Origin: Aegilops tauschii subsp. strangulata
Lineage: Eukaryota; Streptophyta; Magnoliopsida; Poales; Poaceae
Assembly (NCBI RefSeq): GCF_002575655.3
Contig: NC_053037.3
Span: 507,602,544 to 507,666,543 of the forward strand
Length of the DNA: 64,000 nt
Direction: 5' to 3'
Shown one piece after another: positions 1-10,489 of this stretch. The notes under the pieces were generated by a model. The model saw only the letters and a list, made by a program, of their open reading frames with translations. It did not search any database and was not told the origin of the DNA. How positions within the stretch are numbered: position 1 is the first letter of the stretch; every line of letters starts with the position of its first letter. The position numbers were made by a program, and so were the translations under genes.

Positions 1-856
1 TCCCGTGGAGTCCCATTTTGCGGTACGCCATACCCCTCCTGATGAACATGACCCCTATTTCGACCGTAGCGCTCCAACACAAGTCCGTTTCCTCCGTTTT
101 GTGGTACGCCAGACCCCTCCCGATCAACACGGCCCCGTTTTGACCGTAGGAGGTCCGTTTCCTCCATTTTGGGGTACGCCAGACCCCTTCCGATGAACAG
201 GATTCCGTTTCCACCGTGGCCGGTCAAACACAAGGCCGTTTCCTCCGTTCTGCGGTATGCCAGGCCTCATTTCCATCGCCTGTTCCGTCCAAGCCGGTTG
301 ACTACCGATGAACCGCACACGTTCCGTTGTCTCCCGGTGAACACGACGCATTCCGTTGCCTCCCCATGAACACGATGACGACGCAGTTTCTCCGTTCCGA
401 CCCAGGCACAGCCATGTACACGAGCCTTGGTCGTACGTATGCGCGAGTAGGCGTTCGAGACCCCGCCCGTATGTACGTACGTGGCCGTATTTTCTTTCTT
501 GTACTCTGGCAGCTGTACGTACGTGTACATGCTACGTGCGCGCCTCTACTATGACACGTGTGCGCCTCTACATCGACCAGTATGTACGTACACGTTCACA
601 ACCAGAATGACAAAGCTACGTACGCTTCGACCAGGTGGGTCCGACTGTCAGGCACTTCCTTGCGTACGAAGATGTAGTTGGTGGGTCCTAGCAGTCAGGG
701 GGGCGAATCATTTTTTTGCCCGTAATATGGACGCACTTTCTTGCATGCGAAGATGTAGTTGGTGGGTCCCAGCAGTCAGGGGAAACGTTTTTTTTTCGCA
801 AAATACAGTGGCCCGTCCGGTGGGTCCCTGCTGTCAGGTGGAGGAATAATTATTTT

Positions 857-1322
857 GCGCGTAATAAGGAGGCACTTCCTTGCTGCGGTCGTGGACCCAT
901 CTGTCAGCCTCTCCACGTACAGTACTCTTCCAATGGAAGTCGTTCGTTGACCACATTGACCACGCCGCGCCGAGAGCACCAGGGCGGTGGACGACGGCGA
1001 GGCCTAGGAAGGGGACTACGCGGAGCCGTGGAAGACACGGCAGTGGATGCCCACGCGGAAGGGAGTACGTGGGTTGACTGCTTTGGCTGCGATGTGAGGC
1101 TGCCGTCGCCGGAGAATAATAGGAGGTGTAGGTGAGTATAGAGGGATAGCATGGCCAGCGGTGACAGCACAGCCGGACACGGGAGGCAGGAGCAGGCGGC
1201 ACGGCCGATGCTTGTTTGGACGGCTGGAGCAAGAAGACCAGAGGTTGAAGAAGCACTACCACCGTTGGATGGATATCGTACGGTAACTGGAGCTAGAATC
1301 GTTCATATTGACTAAGTTGACA
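857..1322 (+). repeat. CACTA subterminal ~470-bp unit, copy a
   Basis: The unit starts at the GCGTAATAAGGAGGCA box and ends at a GACTAAGTTGACA box. It carries GTGGACCCA, GTCAGCCTCTCCACG, GACCACATTGACCACG and GAGGTTGAAGAAGCACTAC boxes. Four copies occur in the window (here, 1548, 10027 and 10757), two in each CACTA element. It is non-coding as far as I can see. Confidence 0.8.
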
Positions 1323-1547
1323 AACCCTCCGTCCCCGTCAACTTAGTAGGCCCACAAGTCAGCCTCCCACTATGGAGGGTCCCAGCTAGGAGGGGGTATT
1401 CATTTTTTTGTGCGTAATAAGGAGGCACTTCCTTGCGTGCAAAGATATAGCTGGTGGGTGTGACCTGTGAGTGGGGGGACGTTTTTTCACGAAATGCAGA
1501 GGCCCTTCCGGTGGGTCCCAGCTGTCAGGTGGAGAAATCATTATTTT

Positions 1548-2019
1548 GCGCGTAATAAGGAGACATTTCCTTGCGTGCGGCTGTGGACCCAGCTATCAGC
1601 CTCTCCACGCACAGTCTACTTTCGATGGATGTCGTTCGTTGACCACGTTGACTACTCCACGCCGAGCGCATCCAAGGTGGTGGACAACGGCGAGGCCCCT
1701 GACAACAACGAGCCGGAGATGGGAAGACGCGGGAGTAGAGTCGCAGGCGGAGAGGTGTACGAGGGTTAACTTGTTCTGGTGCGGTGTGGTTCGGCAGTCG
1801 GTGGAGAAGAACAGGAGGTGTGGAGGGATGGCCTGGCCAACGGTGGGGTAGTGCTTCATAGCGAAGCGTGCTAAGCAGAGCTGCTAGCAGCAGGAGGCGG
1901 GAGCAGGTGGTCCCGGCGGCGCTGGAGGAAGAAGACAAAAGATTGAAGATGGATGCCGGTCGTTGGATGTAAATCCAACGGCTAACGATGTCAGAATCAT
2001 TTGTTGACTAAGTTGACAA
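1548..2019 (+). repeat. CACTA subterminal ~470-bp unit, copy b
   Basis: Second tandem copy in CACTA-1, more diverged than copy a. The same ordered boxes are present (GTAATAAGGAGACATT, GACCACGTTGAC, GACTAAGTTGACA), but the central GA-rich part differs by small insertions and deletions. Confidence 0.75.
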
Positions 2020-3120
2020 CGACTTGCGTTGGCTTCGACCTCTTGGCCCACATTTTTCAGAATTTATAGTCAATTTGATCTCTTTTTTTAGAATTACAGT
2101 CCATTTGCTGGGTTGGGTGAACAAATAATGTAGCGTCCATGCGGCCTATTTATTTTTCTCCTAAAAAATTACAGACCATTTGCACTAGAAATATATGATT
2201 TTGCTGGGCTGATTCTAATTATAATGTTGGGTTGGGCGCAGCAATGTTATCAAAAAATAAACAGGGGCAGAGCATTTTGTTATAAATATATTTAAATAAG
2301 TGATTTATTATTACATTGGTCCTTAAATCTTACCAAGCTTTTGTACACAATCACAAAGATTTTCGTTGCCAAAAAAATCCAGTATTTTATTGTTAAGAAA
2401 TTATTTTTATAAGTTAATAAGATGTGGGATATTGTTTTCTTACATATGTAAGTATCTGTTAAATATATGATGACAATAACAATAATATATAATAACATAC
2501 AAAATAATTTAAATATATATAATATAGTTAGAAGGGAAACAAAAGTTGGACCAGGTGTTCTATGCTTATATAGAAAAATAGAACATACCTCTGCGTTTTC
2601 TTCAAAAAAATACATAATTTGGGCTGCTGATGTTTCAAGAAAAATAAAACCTCGGATGGGAGGTCCATAGGCTGGTCGATACATGACGGCCCTCAAAAAA
2701 ATACAAACCGACATGTCGTGGGCTGCGCATGTTAAAAAAGAAATCCTAGACGGGGCAGCCCAGAACCCAACGGATACTTGCTGCCCCAGTGATAATAAAT
2801 GATACTACCTGCCAGCTCCAAAGCTTCGTTGTGAATTTATCTCCTACGTTGAAGCACCTAAAAAAATTGTAACTATGTTGACAAACCCGTGGGCCCCAAC
2901 GTCAGTATAGCATTAGGAGGAAGTTTTTTTCTATGAGGCACTTGCTTGCGTACGGTCATAGACCTGTTGGGTCCCGACTGTCCGCCTCTCCATGTACAGT
3001 CCTCTCCGGATTACTCTCGTTTGTTCAGCATGTTCACAACAACAGGCAGCGGCGCCGCGGCGAGCGCACAAAGGCGCAGGAGGTGATCGAACCACCCAAG
3101 GCAGTGCCTTATTTGTAACA

Positions 3121-3260
3121 AAAGTACTGAACTAGCCCAGTGGCCAAGTGACACTACCTGACAGCTGTTCCGCCCGGGTTTGATTCCACCTGATGCAGGG
3201 AAAATATCTCCAAATTTTTGCCTCTGCCATTATTGACATGTGGGTCCCCATTGTCATCTA
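3121..3260 (+). mobile_element. SINE-like sequence with tRNA-type internal promoter boxes
   Basis: A perfect A box (TAGCCCAGTGG, 3133-3143) is followed 33 bases later by a near-perfect B box (GGTTTGATTCC, 3177-3187; consensus GGTTCGANTCC, one change). The spacing is that of a tRNA-derived pol III promoter, but no cloverleaf or anticodon arm can be folded, so this is not a tRNA gene. A tRNA-derived SINE head is the best reading. I see no clear tail or target duplication, so the right boundary is a guess. Confidence 0.5.
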
Positions 3261-3790
3261 CGCACACCACGTCCAACACTTGCCAAAACTTCGTCCCTCG
3301 TTTTCTCTGTTTTTCGCACACTCGACATTGTGTGGGCATTTTGAAAATAGCATATCTTTTTGACTGTGCATCATATGAAGATGTGCTATGCATGAATGTT
3401 GATCAGCATGATGTTAACTGGCTGGTAGTTCCATTTTCGACCATGAATAAAACTTCCAACATGATGTTAACCCTGTTTGAAAAGGCCATGTTAATATAAA
3501 TGCTCTGCCTCTGAAAGTTGCAGTTTCTTATCTGAAACTGAAACTTGTAGTATCTTCTCTGAGAATCACATTGTCTGCACTTTTATACTCCTATGAAACT
3601 ACATTTTTTGAAGTGCTAAAAATAGATCTATAGAATTCATAAAATACTTCATATGCTCAATACTGCAAATCTGAAATTCAAAAGACATTCATATCTGAAA
3701 GTACTCTCAAAATACACAACACAAAACACAATTCACAACCTGCAAATACTGACAACCCTAAGCTCCTCCTGACAATTCACAACCTGCCCG
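3261..3790. other. No gene seen: AT-rich spacer
   Basis: Mostly AT-rich sequence with short runs of related phrases (several 'ctgaaa' repeats at 3510-3700). No reading frame with plausible protein character and no terminal repeats were found. Confidence 0.5.
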
Positions 3791-3817
3791 ACTATTGGGC
3801 TGGGGGGCATTCCCCTC

Positions 3818-4294
3818 CTATTCCTCGGCGGCAGACAGCCGCCCCGTGAGACGATGTGAACGGCGAGGGAGAGGATGGCGGGGAAGCATCATCAGGCCAA
3901 CTGCTTTTCTCCTCTTGCAGCTGGGTTCGGTCGATGAAGACTCCACCGGCTCGCTCTGGCACGACACCCTCACAAACGGCACCCTGTAGATGCTCGATCC
4001 TTCAATCTCTGGTGGATGCTCCATCTAGGATCGATAATCCCACCACCGATCCCTCACGATCGGATTCGGTGAATCTGTTTGCTCCATGGCCCAGAGGAGC
4101 AGCTCTATGTACTCCCGTGCGACTCCCTTCGGGAGTATCATCACCTTTTCGCTCTGTTGCAGATAGTTGGCCATAGATGTCGTCGTCGTCGCTAGTTGGT
4201 CCTTGTTGTCAAACCAAGACTGTATCTCCAACATCCTAGCTAGCTTCACAGGGTCGCCGTCTACGATCCTCATGTATCGTTTGTACTCCTCCAT
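3818..4294 (-). pseudogene. Small gene of unknown family, left copy of inverted pair, broken by an in-frame stop
   Basis: Start chosen at the ATG whose product begins MEEYKRYMRIVDGDPVKLAR, because it lines up with the start of the plus-strand paralogue at 5169. The frame runs 89 codons to a stop at 4025-4027. It then continues in the same frame as MEHPPEIEGSSIYRVPFVRV to 3818. The paralogue reads YRSKVEHP where this copy reads YRS-stop-MEHP, so one codon change (AAG to TAG type) explains the break. Shared features are SWFDN/TWFDN, an internal QSE block, LLWAMEQTDSP and a VPFVRV tail followed by a basic KRR patch. I see no signal peptide or membrane segment and do not recognise the family. It lies in CACTA-1 cargo. 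Confidence 0.7.
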
Positions 4295-4329
4295 CGATCT
4301 ACTTCTCCACAACACCTTCACTCGCCGGC

Positions 4330-4530
4330 GGTGGTTTTGGAATGGAAGAGGAGAGGAGCAGCGTTGGTTTTGGATTAGAACGAGAGAGGAGCGGTGCTGG
4401 TTTTGGATTGGAACAGGAGAGGAGGGGCGGTGGTTTTGAAATGGAAGAGGAGAGGAGCGGCGCTGGATTTAGATTGGAACAGGAGAGGAGCGGCGGTGGT
4501 TTAAGAGGAGAGGAGCGACGCTGGTCTTGG
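4330..4530 (+). repeat. GA-rich minisatellite beside the left gene copy
   Basis: Six to seven imperfect units of about 26-30 bases built on GGAGAGGAGCGGCG and GGTTTTGGATTGGAAC. It forms the 5' leader of the minus-strand gene and mirrors the pyrimidine-rich leader at 4975-5130. Confidence 0.8.
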
Positions 4531-4974
4531 AAGTATTTTTTTTGTTTTGCGTATTTTGGGTCAAAGTTTTACCACGTACTGTATTTGACAAGAAAAATGT
4601 GAATGCATGTCACCAAAAATTGTATCGTTTGATTCGTATCTGAATGTACTTTCAAATTCGTATAACATATATTTTATTTGTGAAAATCATGGTCAATTAT
4701 GACCCAGAATAAAAGGGAGACTTGTTAATGTGGGGTCTCTTTCTTAATTGAAGGGTAAATTGATTTTGATTTTGATCGAGTCACAATGCGCCGGCCCTCT
4801 CGTCCAATCCTAAATTGCTGCCGCACGCTCCTCTTCCTCTTCTCCATTGCAAAACCACCTCCTCTCTCCTCGGACGAGGATCCCCTGACGTAGCCCATCC
4901 TACCATTGAGACACTGACACATGGGTCCCACCAAGCGCGGGGCCCACCTATCAACGACCGAAAGGCAGGGAAAC

Positions 4975-5130
4975 CTCTCATATCCATCATCTCCATTCCA
5001 AAATCACCGTCTCGCCTCTCCCTCTTCTCCATTTCAAAACCACCCCCTCTCCTCTCCATCATCTCCATTCCAAAACCACCGTCTCACCTCTCCCTCTTCT
5101 CTATTGCAAGACCACCGTTTCTCCTCCCAT
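4975..5130 (+). repeat. Pyrimidine-rich minisatellite, 5' leader of the plus-strand gene
   Basis: Five imperfect units of about 30 bases built on CATCTCCATTCCAAAACCAC and CTCTCCCTCTTC. It is the reverse complement of the type of repeat at 4330-4530. Transcripts crossing both could pair. Confidence 0.8.
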
Positions 5131-5168
5131 CTTCCAAAGCTAGCACCGGACCACTCAGAAGGACATCT

Positions 5169-5609
5169 ATGGAGAGGATGCAGCAGCGAATCAGGCAGAT
5201 CGCCGGCGGCGACCAGGCAAAGTTAGACAGGTTGAAGGAGATCCTTACTTGGTTTGACAATGAGTGGGAGATTTCGAGGATGGTGAGTGCCATGTGGCAA
5301 TGTATGCGACAGAGCGAGACAGCGGCGATGTACTCCTCGGCGGCAGTCACGCAGCAGTCCTTCGAGTTCATCAAGTATCTCCTCTGGGCGATGGAGCAGA
5401 CAGATTCGCCCGAGGCGAAAGTCAGGTGGAGGTGGTGGGCGTACAGGTCGAAGGTCGAGCACCCAGAGGATAACGAATCGATCGAGTACGTTGTGCCGTT
5501 CGTGAGGGTGCAGAGCCAGCCGGAGCCACAGGAGTATTTGTTCTCCCACCGCAAGAGGAGGCCGGATGGCGCGACGTCGCTTCCTCGCCATTCTCCATGG
5601 TTCCCTTGA
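5169..5609 (+). CDS. Small open gene of unknown family, right copy of inverted pair
   Basis: Encodes 146 residues from the ATG at 5169, which starts MERMQQRIRQIAGGDQ. The frame is open further upstream, to an ATG at 4815, but that part is low-complexity Ser/Pro translation of the leader minisatellite. The start is therefore placed where similarity with the minus-strand paralogue begins. Order: N-terminal helix-like segment, TWFDNEWE, MRQSET, LLWAMEQTDSPEAK (around residue 75), RWRWWAYRS, EYVVPFVRVQSQPEP (around 115), then a basic HRKRRPDG tail. I see no transmembrane or signal segment. Product, fold and expression are unknown. It sits in CACTA cargo, so a captured host gene or an element-specific small protein are both possible. 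Uninterrupted, unlike its partner. Confidence 0.6.
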   Translation: MERMQQRIRQIAGGDQAKLDRLKEILTWFDNEWEISRMVSAMWQCMRQSETAAMYSSAAVTQQSFEFIKYLLWAMEQTDSPEAKVRWRWWAYRSKVEHPEDNESIEYVVPFVRVQSQPEPQEYLFSHRKRRPDGATSLPRHSPWFP

Positions 5610-6528
5610 TGCTCGCCTCATTTCAAAGGCGTTCGTAGGGTTTAAGGTAAGCTTCGTACTAACCTAATCTTCCATCTGCTCATGCTTACAATCAGTGTGA
5701 CAGCTAATAAAAATCATGCTTACAATCAGTCTCCGAGTACTACGCCAATCACCCTAAAATAGCTCTGGACCTTTGGGTCATAGTTTTGACACTGTGTACA
5801 AATAAAGAAAAATAGATTGGTGCTTCTTTCAGAAAAGAGTACACCCCTAGAAAACTTCCAATATAAGCTACTAGTATTTTTTGGAAGTCTAAGCTACTAG
5901 TATTTGGTTAGAGGATTTGCTACCGAGAAAGATCTATCCACAGTGAGCCCACACATCCCACTGATGGTGGTGGATGCCAATGCTTAGATGGAGCAGGGTT
6001 GGTGTCGGTAATTTTTACTTGGCACCTCGCACTCTGCATATATGCCGGTTCCATCCGTATATTTGTGCAGTTCCACCAAAATGCAGCTGAATAACCCTGT
6101 TTGGATAGATAATGAAAAGGCGTGATTACATTATAGTGGCACTAGTTGATGAAACATACACTAATAAATAGAAGAAAATATTGTGATAGTATCATAGCAT
6201 GCCATGCTGCGAGGGCGAGATGGGCCCTGCGACGCCTCATACTGGAAATTGACCCAAGTCTCCCCGATACACCTTCTGCCAGTGATGAACATCAGTGTAC
6301 AACGGTAGTACAAGGTGGGGCCTTGAGACATTCCAATCTCTATTTTTGTGCAGATCAACTAAAATTAAGCACCCCAGTTTGCAGAAACGCTTAAACATTA
6401 ACAATGGGACTAGTTGATGAAACATATACTAACAAAGAGAAGCACTTTCTTTATCTACATTGGAAATGAAATGATAGAGAGGACACTATTTTAACTGTAT
6501 TATTACTTCATTTTATCAGTGGCACTAG

Positions 6529-6868
6529 GGTCGAGCAGGTGGCAAACAAGGTGTACCGTGCGTCGCAAGGATGGAGGCCGGGGGTGCTTAGACTGGGATG
6601 CTGAAGCTGGCTCTTTCAGTCCCTATCTTCGCCTCTGATGTTTCTGTGGTAGCATTTGGGTTGTAATCCAAACTTGGTCGAGCTGGTGCCGCGTCCCCCT
6701 ACCTGCCTAGCTTATGTGGCGAACTTGTCTCCTGCTAGTACTCAGTCCGTTCTAGTAGTAGTTGCATAACTGCCCGTTTACACTGAGATGTTGTCGGATA
6801 ATGGTTCTCTATGGTTGGATTTCTTTAATGGAATCAGAGGAAACCCCCTCTTTCGATATATAAAAAAA
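6529..6868 (+). mobile_element. 5'-truncated LINE 3' end with target duplication
   Basis: Ends in the phrase TTTAATGGAATC...AAACCCCCTCTTTCGATATAT plus an A-rich tail, typical of 3' ends of plant LINEs. It is flanked by a 14-base duplication differing at one base: ATCAGTGGCACTAG at 6515-6528 and ATCAGTGCCACTAG at 6869-6882. About 340 bases remain, with no reverse transcriptase part. It interrupts gene-like module 1. Confidence 0.8.
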
Positions 6869-8029
6869 ATCAGTGCCACTAGCGGTGCCAAAACATTGCC
6901 TCAAATTAATAGTGCCACTAGATTAAGGTGAAAAATAATAACATTACTGCTTTATCATGGCAGTGCCAAAACAGTAGCACAAGAGCAGACTCAACATGCA
7001 GGATATTTGGCAAACGGTCAGACCAAAAAGGAACATACCTCGTGATGGGAACCATGTCTGTAGTCAACGCCATCGTAGAAGGGATGACACCAGTCACCAA
7101 CATGGATGATTCAATTCTTGGGACCTTTTGGTACAGTTCACCTAAAATGAAGCAATGTCCCATGAGCTAGCAGCTTCTTCTTCATTTTTTTAAAGAAAAG
7201 GGCTCCAGCCCCGGTTCCATTTCCATCAGAACACGAAACCCACAGAGCTTCTTCTTCATTACTTGCAATAAAATTGAGCAACATCAAGGTTGGTTGTGAA
7301 GCTCCTGGAATGTTCAACTATAATTTGGATATCATTTGTCCAGTTCAACTAAGATCAAGCGTGAAATGTATGTCTTTGTTTGCACAAAAAAGGTGGAAAG
7401 GAGGGTGACTAACAAGTGATGAAACATACATGAAATGAAAAGAAGCATGTTCCTTATCTAAATGGCAATCCTACAAGGACAATAGCAATTTCTAAAGCAG
7501 CAGCATTACTAGATATTAGTCTGGGCATTAGGATTAACTATGACAACCGTTAAATACGACATTACTTTAATGGTGCCATTGCTTCATTTTACCAGCAACA
7601 TTGGTTTAACGTGTCCTTACTTTTAGCAGTGCGACTACTACATTTTACTAGCGGCATTACATAAGAGTGGCTCGGGGCAACAAACATCAGAACAGGATAT
7701 CTGGGTTGGTCCCATTTTTGTTCAGTATAGCCACCTTATACTATGTGAGGCTAGCAAATCTAGTGCCGGACTTACTCTGTTGACTTGTCCCCCAGTCCCC
7801 ACTTTCTTTCCTTTTTCAACCAATAGATCGGGTTTATATTGAGTTTGTATTGCGTTTCCCTTTATTTCCCTATTAGACCTAGAGACCAGTTGGATAGCCA
7901 GTCTCTGCTACTTTTCGCCCCCATCATTTCCTCTTTCGACCAAGTCCTAGATTCAGGTAACAAATCTTCCCCCACCCCCCACCCCACCCCCTTTCTTCCT
8001 TGTTTGAACCAAGTAGTACTAGATTCGAG

Positions 8030-8263
8030 TGCATGAACTAGTTTTACCTCTTAACAGTAAAAATTTAGGTGGCTTTCGAACAGCCGATCGATCCTATCTA
8101 CGAGGGGGCCTGGGAAATAGTAAAAGATACAAAGCGATGTCAGGAGCTCGGGAAGTAGAGCAAGGCCGGTTTCGAAGGAAATTATACCTGAGGGTCGCCG
8201 AGATGTCGCTAGGTGGGCGGCGGGAGGCCGGATCTGCCCACACTACGGCAGCGAGGAAGAGGG
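8030..8263 (-). promoter_or_regulatory. First-exon/donor block of module 1 (interrupted)
   Basis: Minus-strand exon end with a splice-donor-like CCTCAG/GTATAAT (exon's last base at 8188). It is preceded by a GC-rich block containing the complement of GCCCACACTACGGCAGCGAGGA. The same donor block occurs at 16013 (CTAAG/GTATAAG), 18183 (TGAG/GTATAAC), 19829 (CCCAG/GTAGTC) and 32428 (CCAG/GTATCC). In this copy the exon and its promoter are separated by 42 kb of CACTA-2. Confidence 0.6.
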
Positions 8264-8290
8264 CACTCCAAAAAAAAGACACATCCGTGA
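8264..8290 (+). repeat. CACTA-2 left terminal inverted repeat
   Basis: 27 bases, CACTCC followed by an A8 run, GACACATCCGTGA. The fifth base is C rather than the usual A of CACTA ends, which may itself impair excision. It is followed by TGTCATAATTATGACA-type palindromes to about 8410. Confidence 0.8.
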
Positions 8291-8775
8291 CATTTTGGGC
8301 CGAACGGATTTTTTCTGTCATAATTATGACACTTCTATGACAATAATTATGACAAAACACGGTATCATCATAGATGTGGTGGGGTCCTACTTCTATGACA
8401 AAAAATCATGACAGAAAATGGGCTTTTCGTCATGGGCGGGCCGGAGACGCAGCTGCATGAAATTCTTTGGGCCGTCCATCACGGAAAAAACCGTGGTAGA
8501 AGCGAGGGCGAGGAAAATATCGGGGTGTTCCCGGTTATGGTGGGTGGTCGGGGCCGAGCGATGCACGTTTCTCTCATACACGCACGCGCGTGTGTGCGAG
8601 GCGTTGGGCTCTAATTGAACCCGAGCGAGGCGTTGGGCTCTAACTGAACCCGAGCGATTGCACTGCAGGCTACACGTTACTGAACCCGATCGATCGATGG
8701 CAGTTAACTGAACCCGACCGAGCGATTCCTTCGCTACTGCTGCTAACTGAAGCCGATTGATGCTGCCTCTGGATG

Positions 8776-9190
8776 AACAGTGAGCGTTGCGGGGGGGGGG
8801 GGGGGGGGGGTTGGATGAACAGTTCCCAGTGGGGGTGGATGAACAGGACCCCGTGGTGTGATGAACAGTACCCCGATCGATCGAGCTGGTTGGGGCTGGA
8901 TGAACAGGACCCCGTGGAGTGCTGGATGAACAGGACCATCCCGTGGAGGGCAGGATGAACAGTAGACGGTGGAGGGCTGGATGAACAGTAGCCCATGGAG
9001 GGGTGGTTGAACAGGAGCCCGTGGAGAGGGCTGGTTGAACAGTAGCCGGTGGAGTAGCGCGCGGTGGAGGCTGGATGAACATGAGCCCGTGGATGAACAG
9101 TCGCAGGTGGAGGCTGGAGGAGGTCGACGGTGGATGAACAGTAGCCCGTGGAGGCTGGAGGGGGTCGACGGTGGAGATGAACAGTATCGC
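8776..9190 (+). repeat. Minisatellite of GGATGAACAG units in left subterminal region
   Basis: About 15-18 variable units, each with GATGAACAG followed by AGCCCGTGGAGG or ACCCCGTGG and spacers of different length. The same GATGAACAG box continues at longer intervals to about 9560 and at 1-400 in CACTA-1. It is probably the subterminal binding-site array of the element. Open frames across it on both strands are accidental. Confidence 0.8.
8791..8810 (+). repeat. Run of 20 consecutive G
   Basis: An uninterrupted G run inside the GATGAACAG minisatellite. Such tracts can form G-quadruplexes and are unstable in replication and sequencing, so the exact length is uncertain. Confidence 0.9.
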
Positions 9191-10026
9191 GTGGAGTCCT
9201 GTTTTGCGGTACGCCACACCCCTCCCGATGAACAGGAACCCGTTTTGATCGTAGCGCTCCAACACAAGTACGTTTCCTCCGTTTTGCGGTACGCCACACC
9301 CCTCCCGATCAATAGGACCCCTGTTTCGACTGTAGGAGGTCCGTTTCCTCCGTTTTGCGGTACGCCAGACCCCTCCCGATGAACAGGATCCCGTTTCGAA
9401 CGTGGCCGGCCGAACACAATGCCGTTTCCTCCGTTCTGCGGTACGCCAGGCCTCGTTTTCATCGGCTGTTCCGTCCAAGCCGGTTGGCTCCCACGCGTTC
9501 CGTGCCTCCTGATGAACACGACACATTTCGTTGCCTCCCCATGAACACGACGACGATGCTGTTTCTCCGTTCTGACCCAGCCATGTACACGAGCCCTGGC
9601 CATACGTACGCGCGAGTAGGCATTCGAGACCCTGCCCGTTTGTACGTACATGGTCGTATTTACTTTCTTGCACCCTGACCGCTGTACGTACGTGTACATG
9701 CTACGTGCGCACCTCTACTACGACACGTGCGCGCCTCTACATCGACCAGTATGTACGTACACGTTCGCGACCAGAATGACAATGCTACGTACGCTTCGAC
9801 CAGGTGGGTCCCGACTGTCAGGCACTTCCTTGCGTGCGAAGATATAGCTGGTGGGTCCCAGCAGTCAGGGGGGCGAATCGTTTTTTTGGTTTTTGCCCGG
9901 ACGCACTTCCTTGCGTGAGAAGAAGTAGCAGGTGGGTCCCAGCAGTCAGGGGGAAACATTTTTTTCGTGAAATACGGTGGCCTGTCCGGTGGGTCCCCGC
10001 TGTCAGGTGGAGGAATAATTATTTTA

Positions 10027-10489
10027 TGCGTAATAAGGAGGCACTTCCTTGCTGCGGCCGTGGACCCAGCTGTCAGCCTCTCCACGTACAGTCCACATAC
10101 GATGGAAGCCGTTCCTTGACCACATTGACCATGCCGCGCCGAGAGCACCAGGGCGGTGGACGACGGCGAGGCCTAGGAAGGGGACGACGCGGAGCCGGGG
10201 AAGACGGGTAAGTGGAAGCCCGCGCGGAGAGGAGTACGAGGGTTCACTGGTTTGGCTGCGGTGTGAGGCTGCCGTCGCCGCAGGGCCTGGCCAGCGGTGG
10301 GAATAGTAGGGGGCGGTGAGGCCTTCGCGGCAGCACATCCGGCCACGGGAGGCAGGAGCATGCGGCACGACCAGCGCTGCTTTGGGCGGCTGGAGCAACA
10401 AGACCAGAGGTTGAAGAAGCACTACGGCCGTTGGATGGACATCGTACGGTCACTGGAGCTAGAATCGTTCATATTGACTAAGTTGACAA
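10027..10489 (+). repeat. CACTA subterminal ~470-bp unit, copy c
   Basis: Counterpart of copy a in CACTA-2 with the same box order. It differs mainly in small indels in the GC-rich middle. Confidence 0.8.

Larger units (their letters stand above)
1..3120. mobile_element. CACTA-1, left subterminal and 5' region (partial, left end outside window)
   Basis: This stretch matches, block by block and in the same order, the left part of the CACTA element that starts at 8264: bases 1-1340 correspond to about 9187-10500, and 2740-3120 to about 12040-12540. The first 400 bases hold repeats built on GATGAACA and GGTACGCCA boxes. Bases 640-2030 hold units with CTTCCTTGCGTGCG and GGTGGGTCCCAGC boxes. Bases 2030-2740 are AT-rich with several 'cagcccattt' type boxes. 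By comparison the missing left terminus should lie about 920 bases before the window. No transposase reading frame is seen. The short open frames here run through repeats on both strands and look accidental. Confidence 0.7.
3800..5640. repeat. Large imperfect inverted repeat carrying two related small genes
   Basis: The left arm (about 3818-4530, read on the minus strand) and the right arm (about 4975-5609, plus strand) encode related proteins of about 130-150 residues in divergent orientation. Both arms also carry, just upstream of the start codon, a purine/pyrimidine-rich minisatellite: GGTTTTGGAATGGA-type units on the left and the complementary CCATTCCAAAACCAC-type units on the right. The centre (4540-4970) is AT-rich. 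Similarity is clear in protein and in repeat units but far from identity, so this is an old duplication in inverted orientation. Confidence 0.8.
5640..8263 (-). pseudogene. Gene-like module 1 (CACTA-1 cargo), split by CACTA-2 at 8263/8264
   Basis: Read on the minus strand, this segment ends at a first-exon block (8030-8263) shared with modules at about 15960, 18080, 19740 and 32330. It continues through pyrimidine-rich and AT-rich spacers that align with 14870-16095 of module 2. It contains four copies of a motif near TTTGTGCAGTTCCACTAAAAT (about 6063, 6343, 7128 and 7336). On the minus strand these look like an acceptor site (TTTTAG) followed by an exon start. No long frame exists and the ancestral protein was not recognised. 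The first exon resumes at 50449, beyond the CACTA-2 insertion. Confidence 0.55.

Noticed and set aside
3121..3200. Possible tRNA gene
   Set aside because: A and B boxes fit, but acceptor and anticodon stems cannot be formed; treated as SINE-like.
8393..9699. Long minus-strand open frames (up to 426 codons) across the left CACTA subterminal region
   Set aside because: They translate the GATGAACAG minisatellite and GC-rich repeats; three overlapping frames are open at once and the residues are Pro/Ser/Arg low complexity with no domain.
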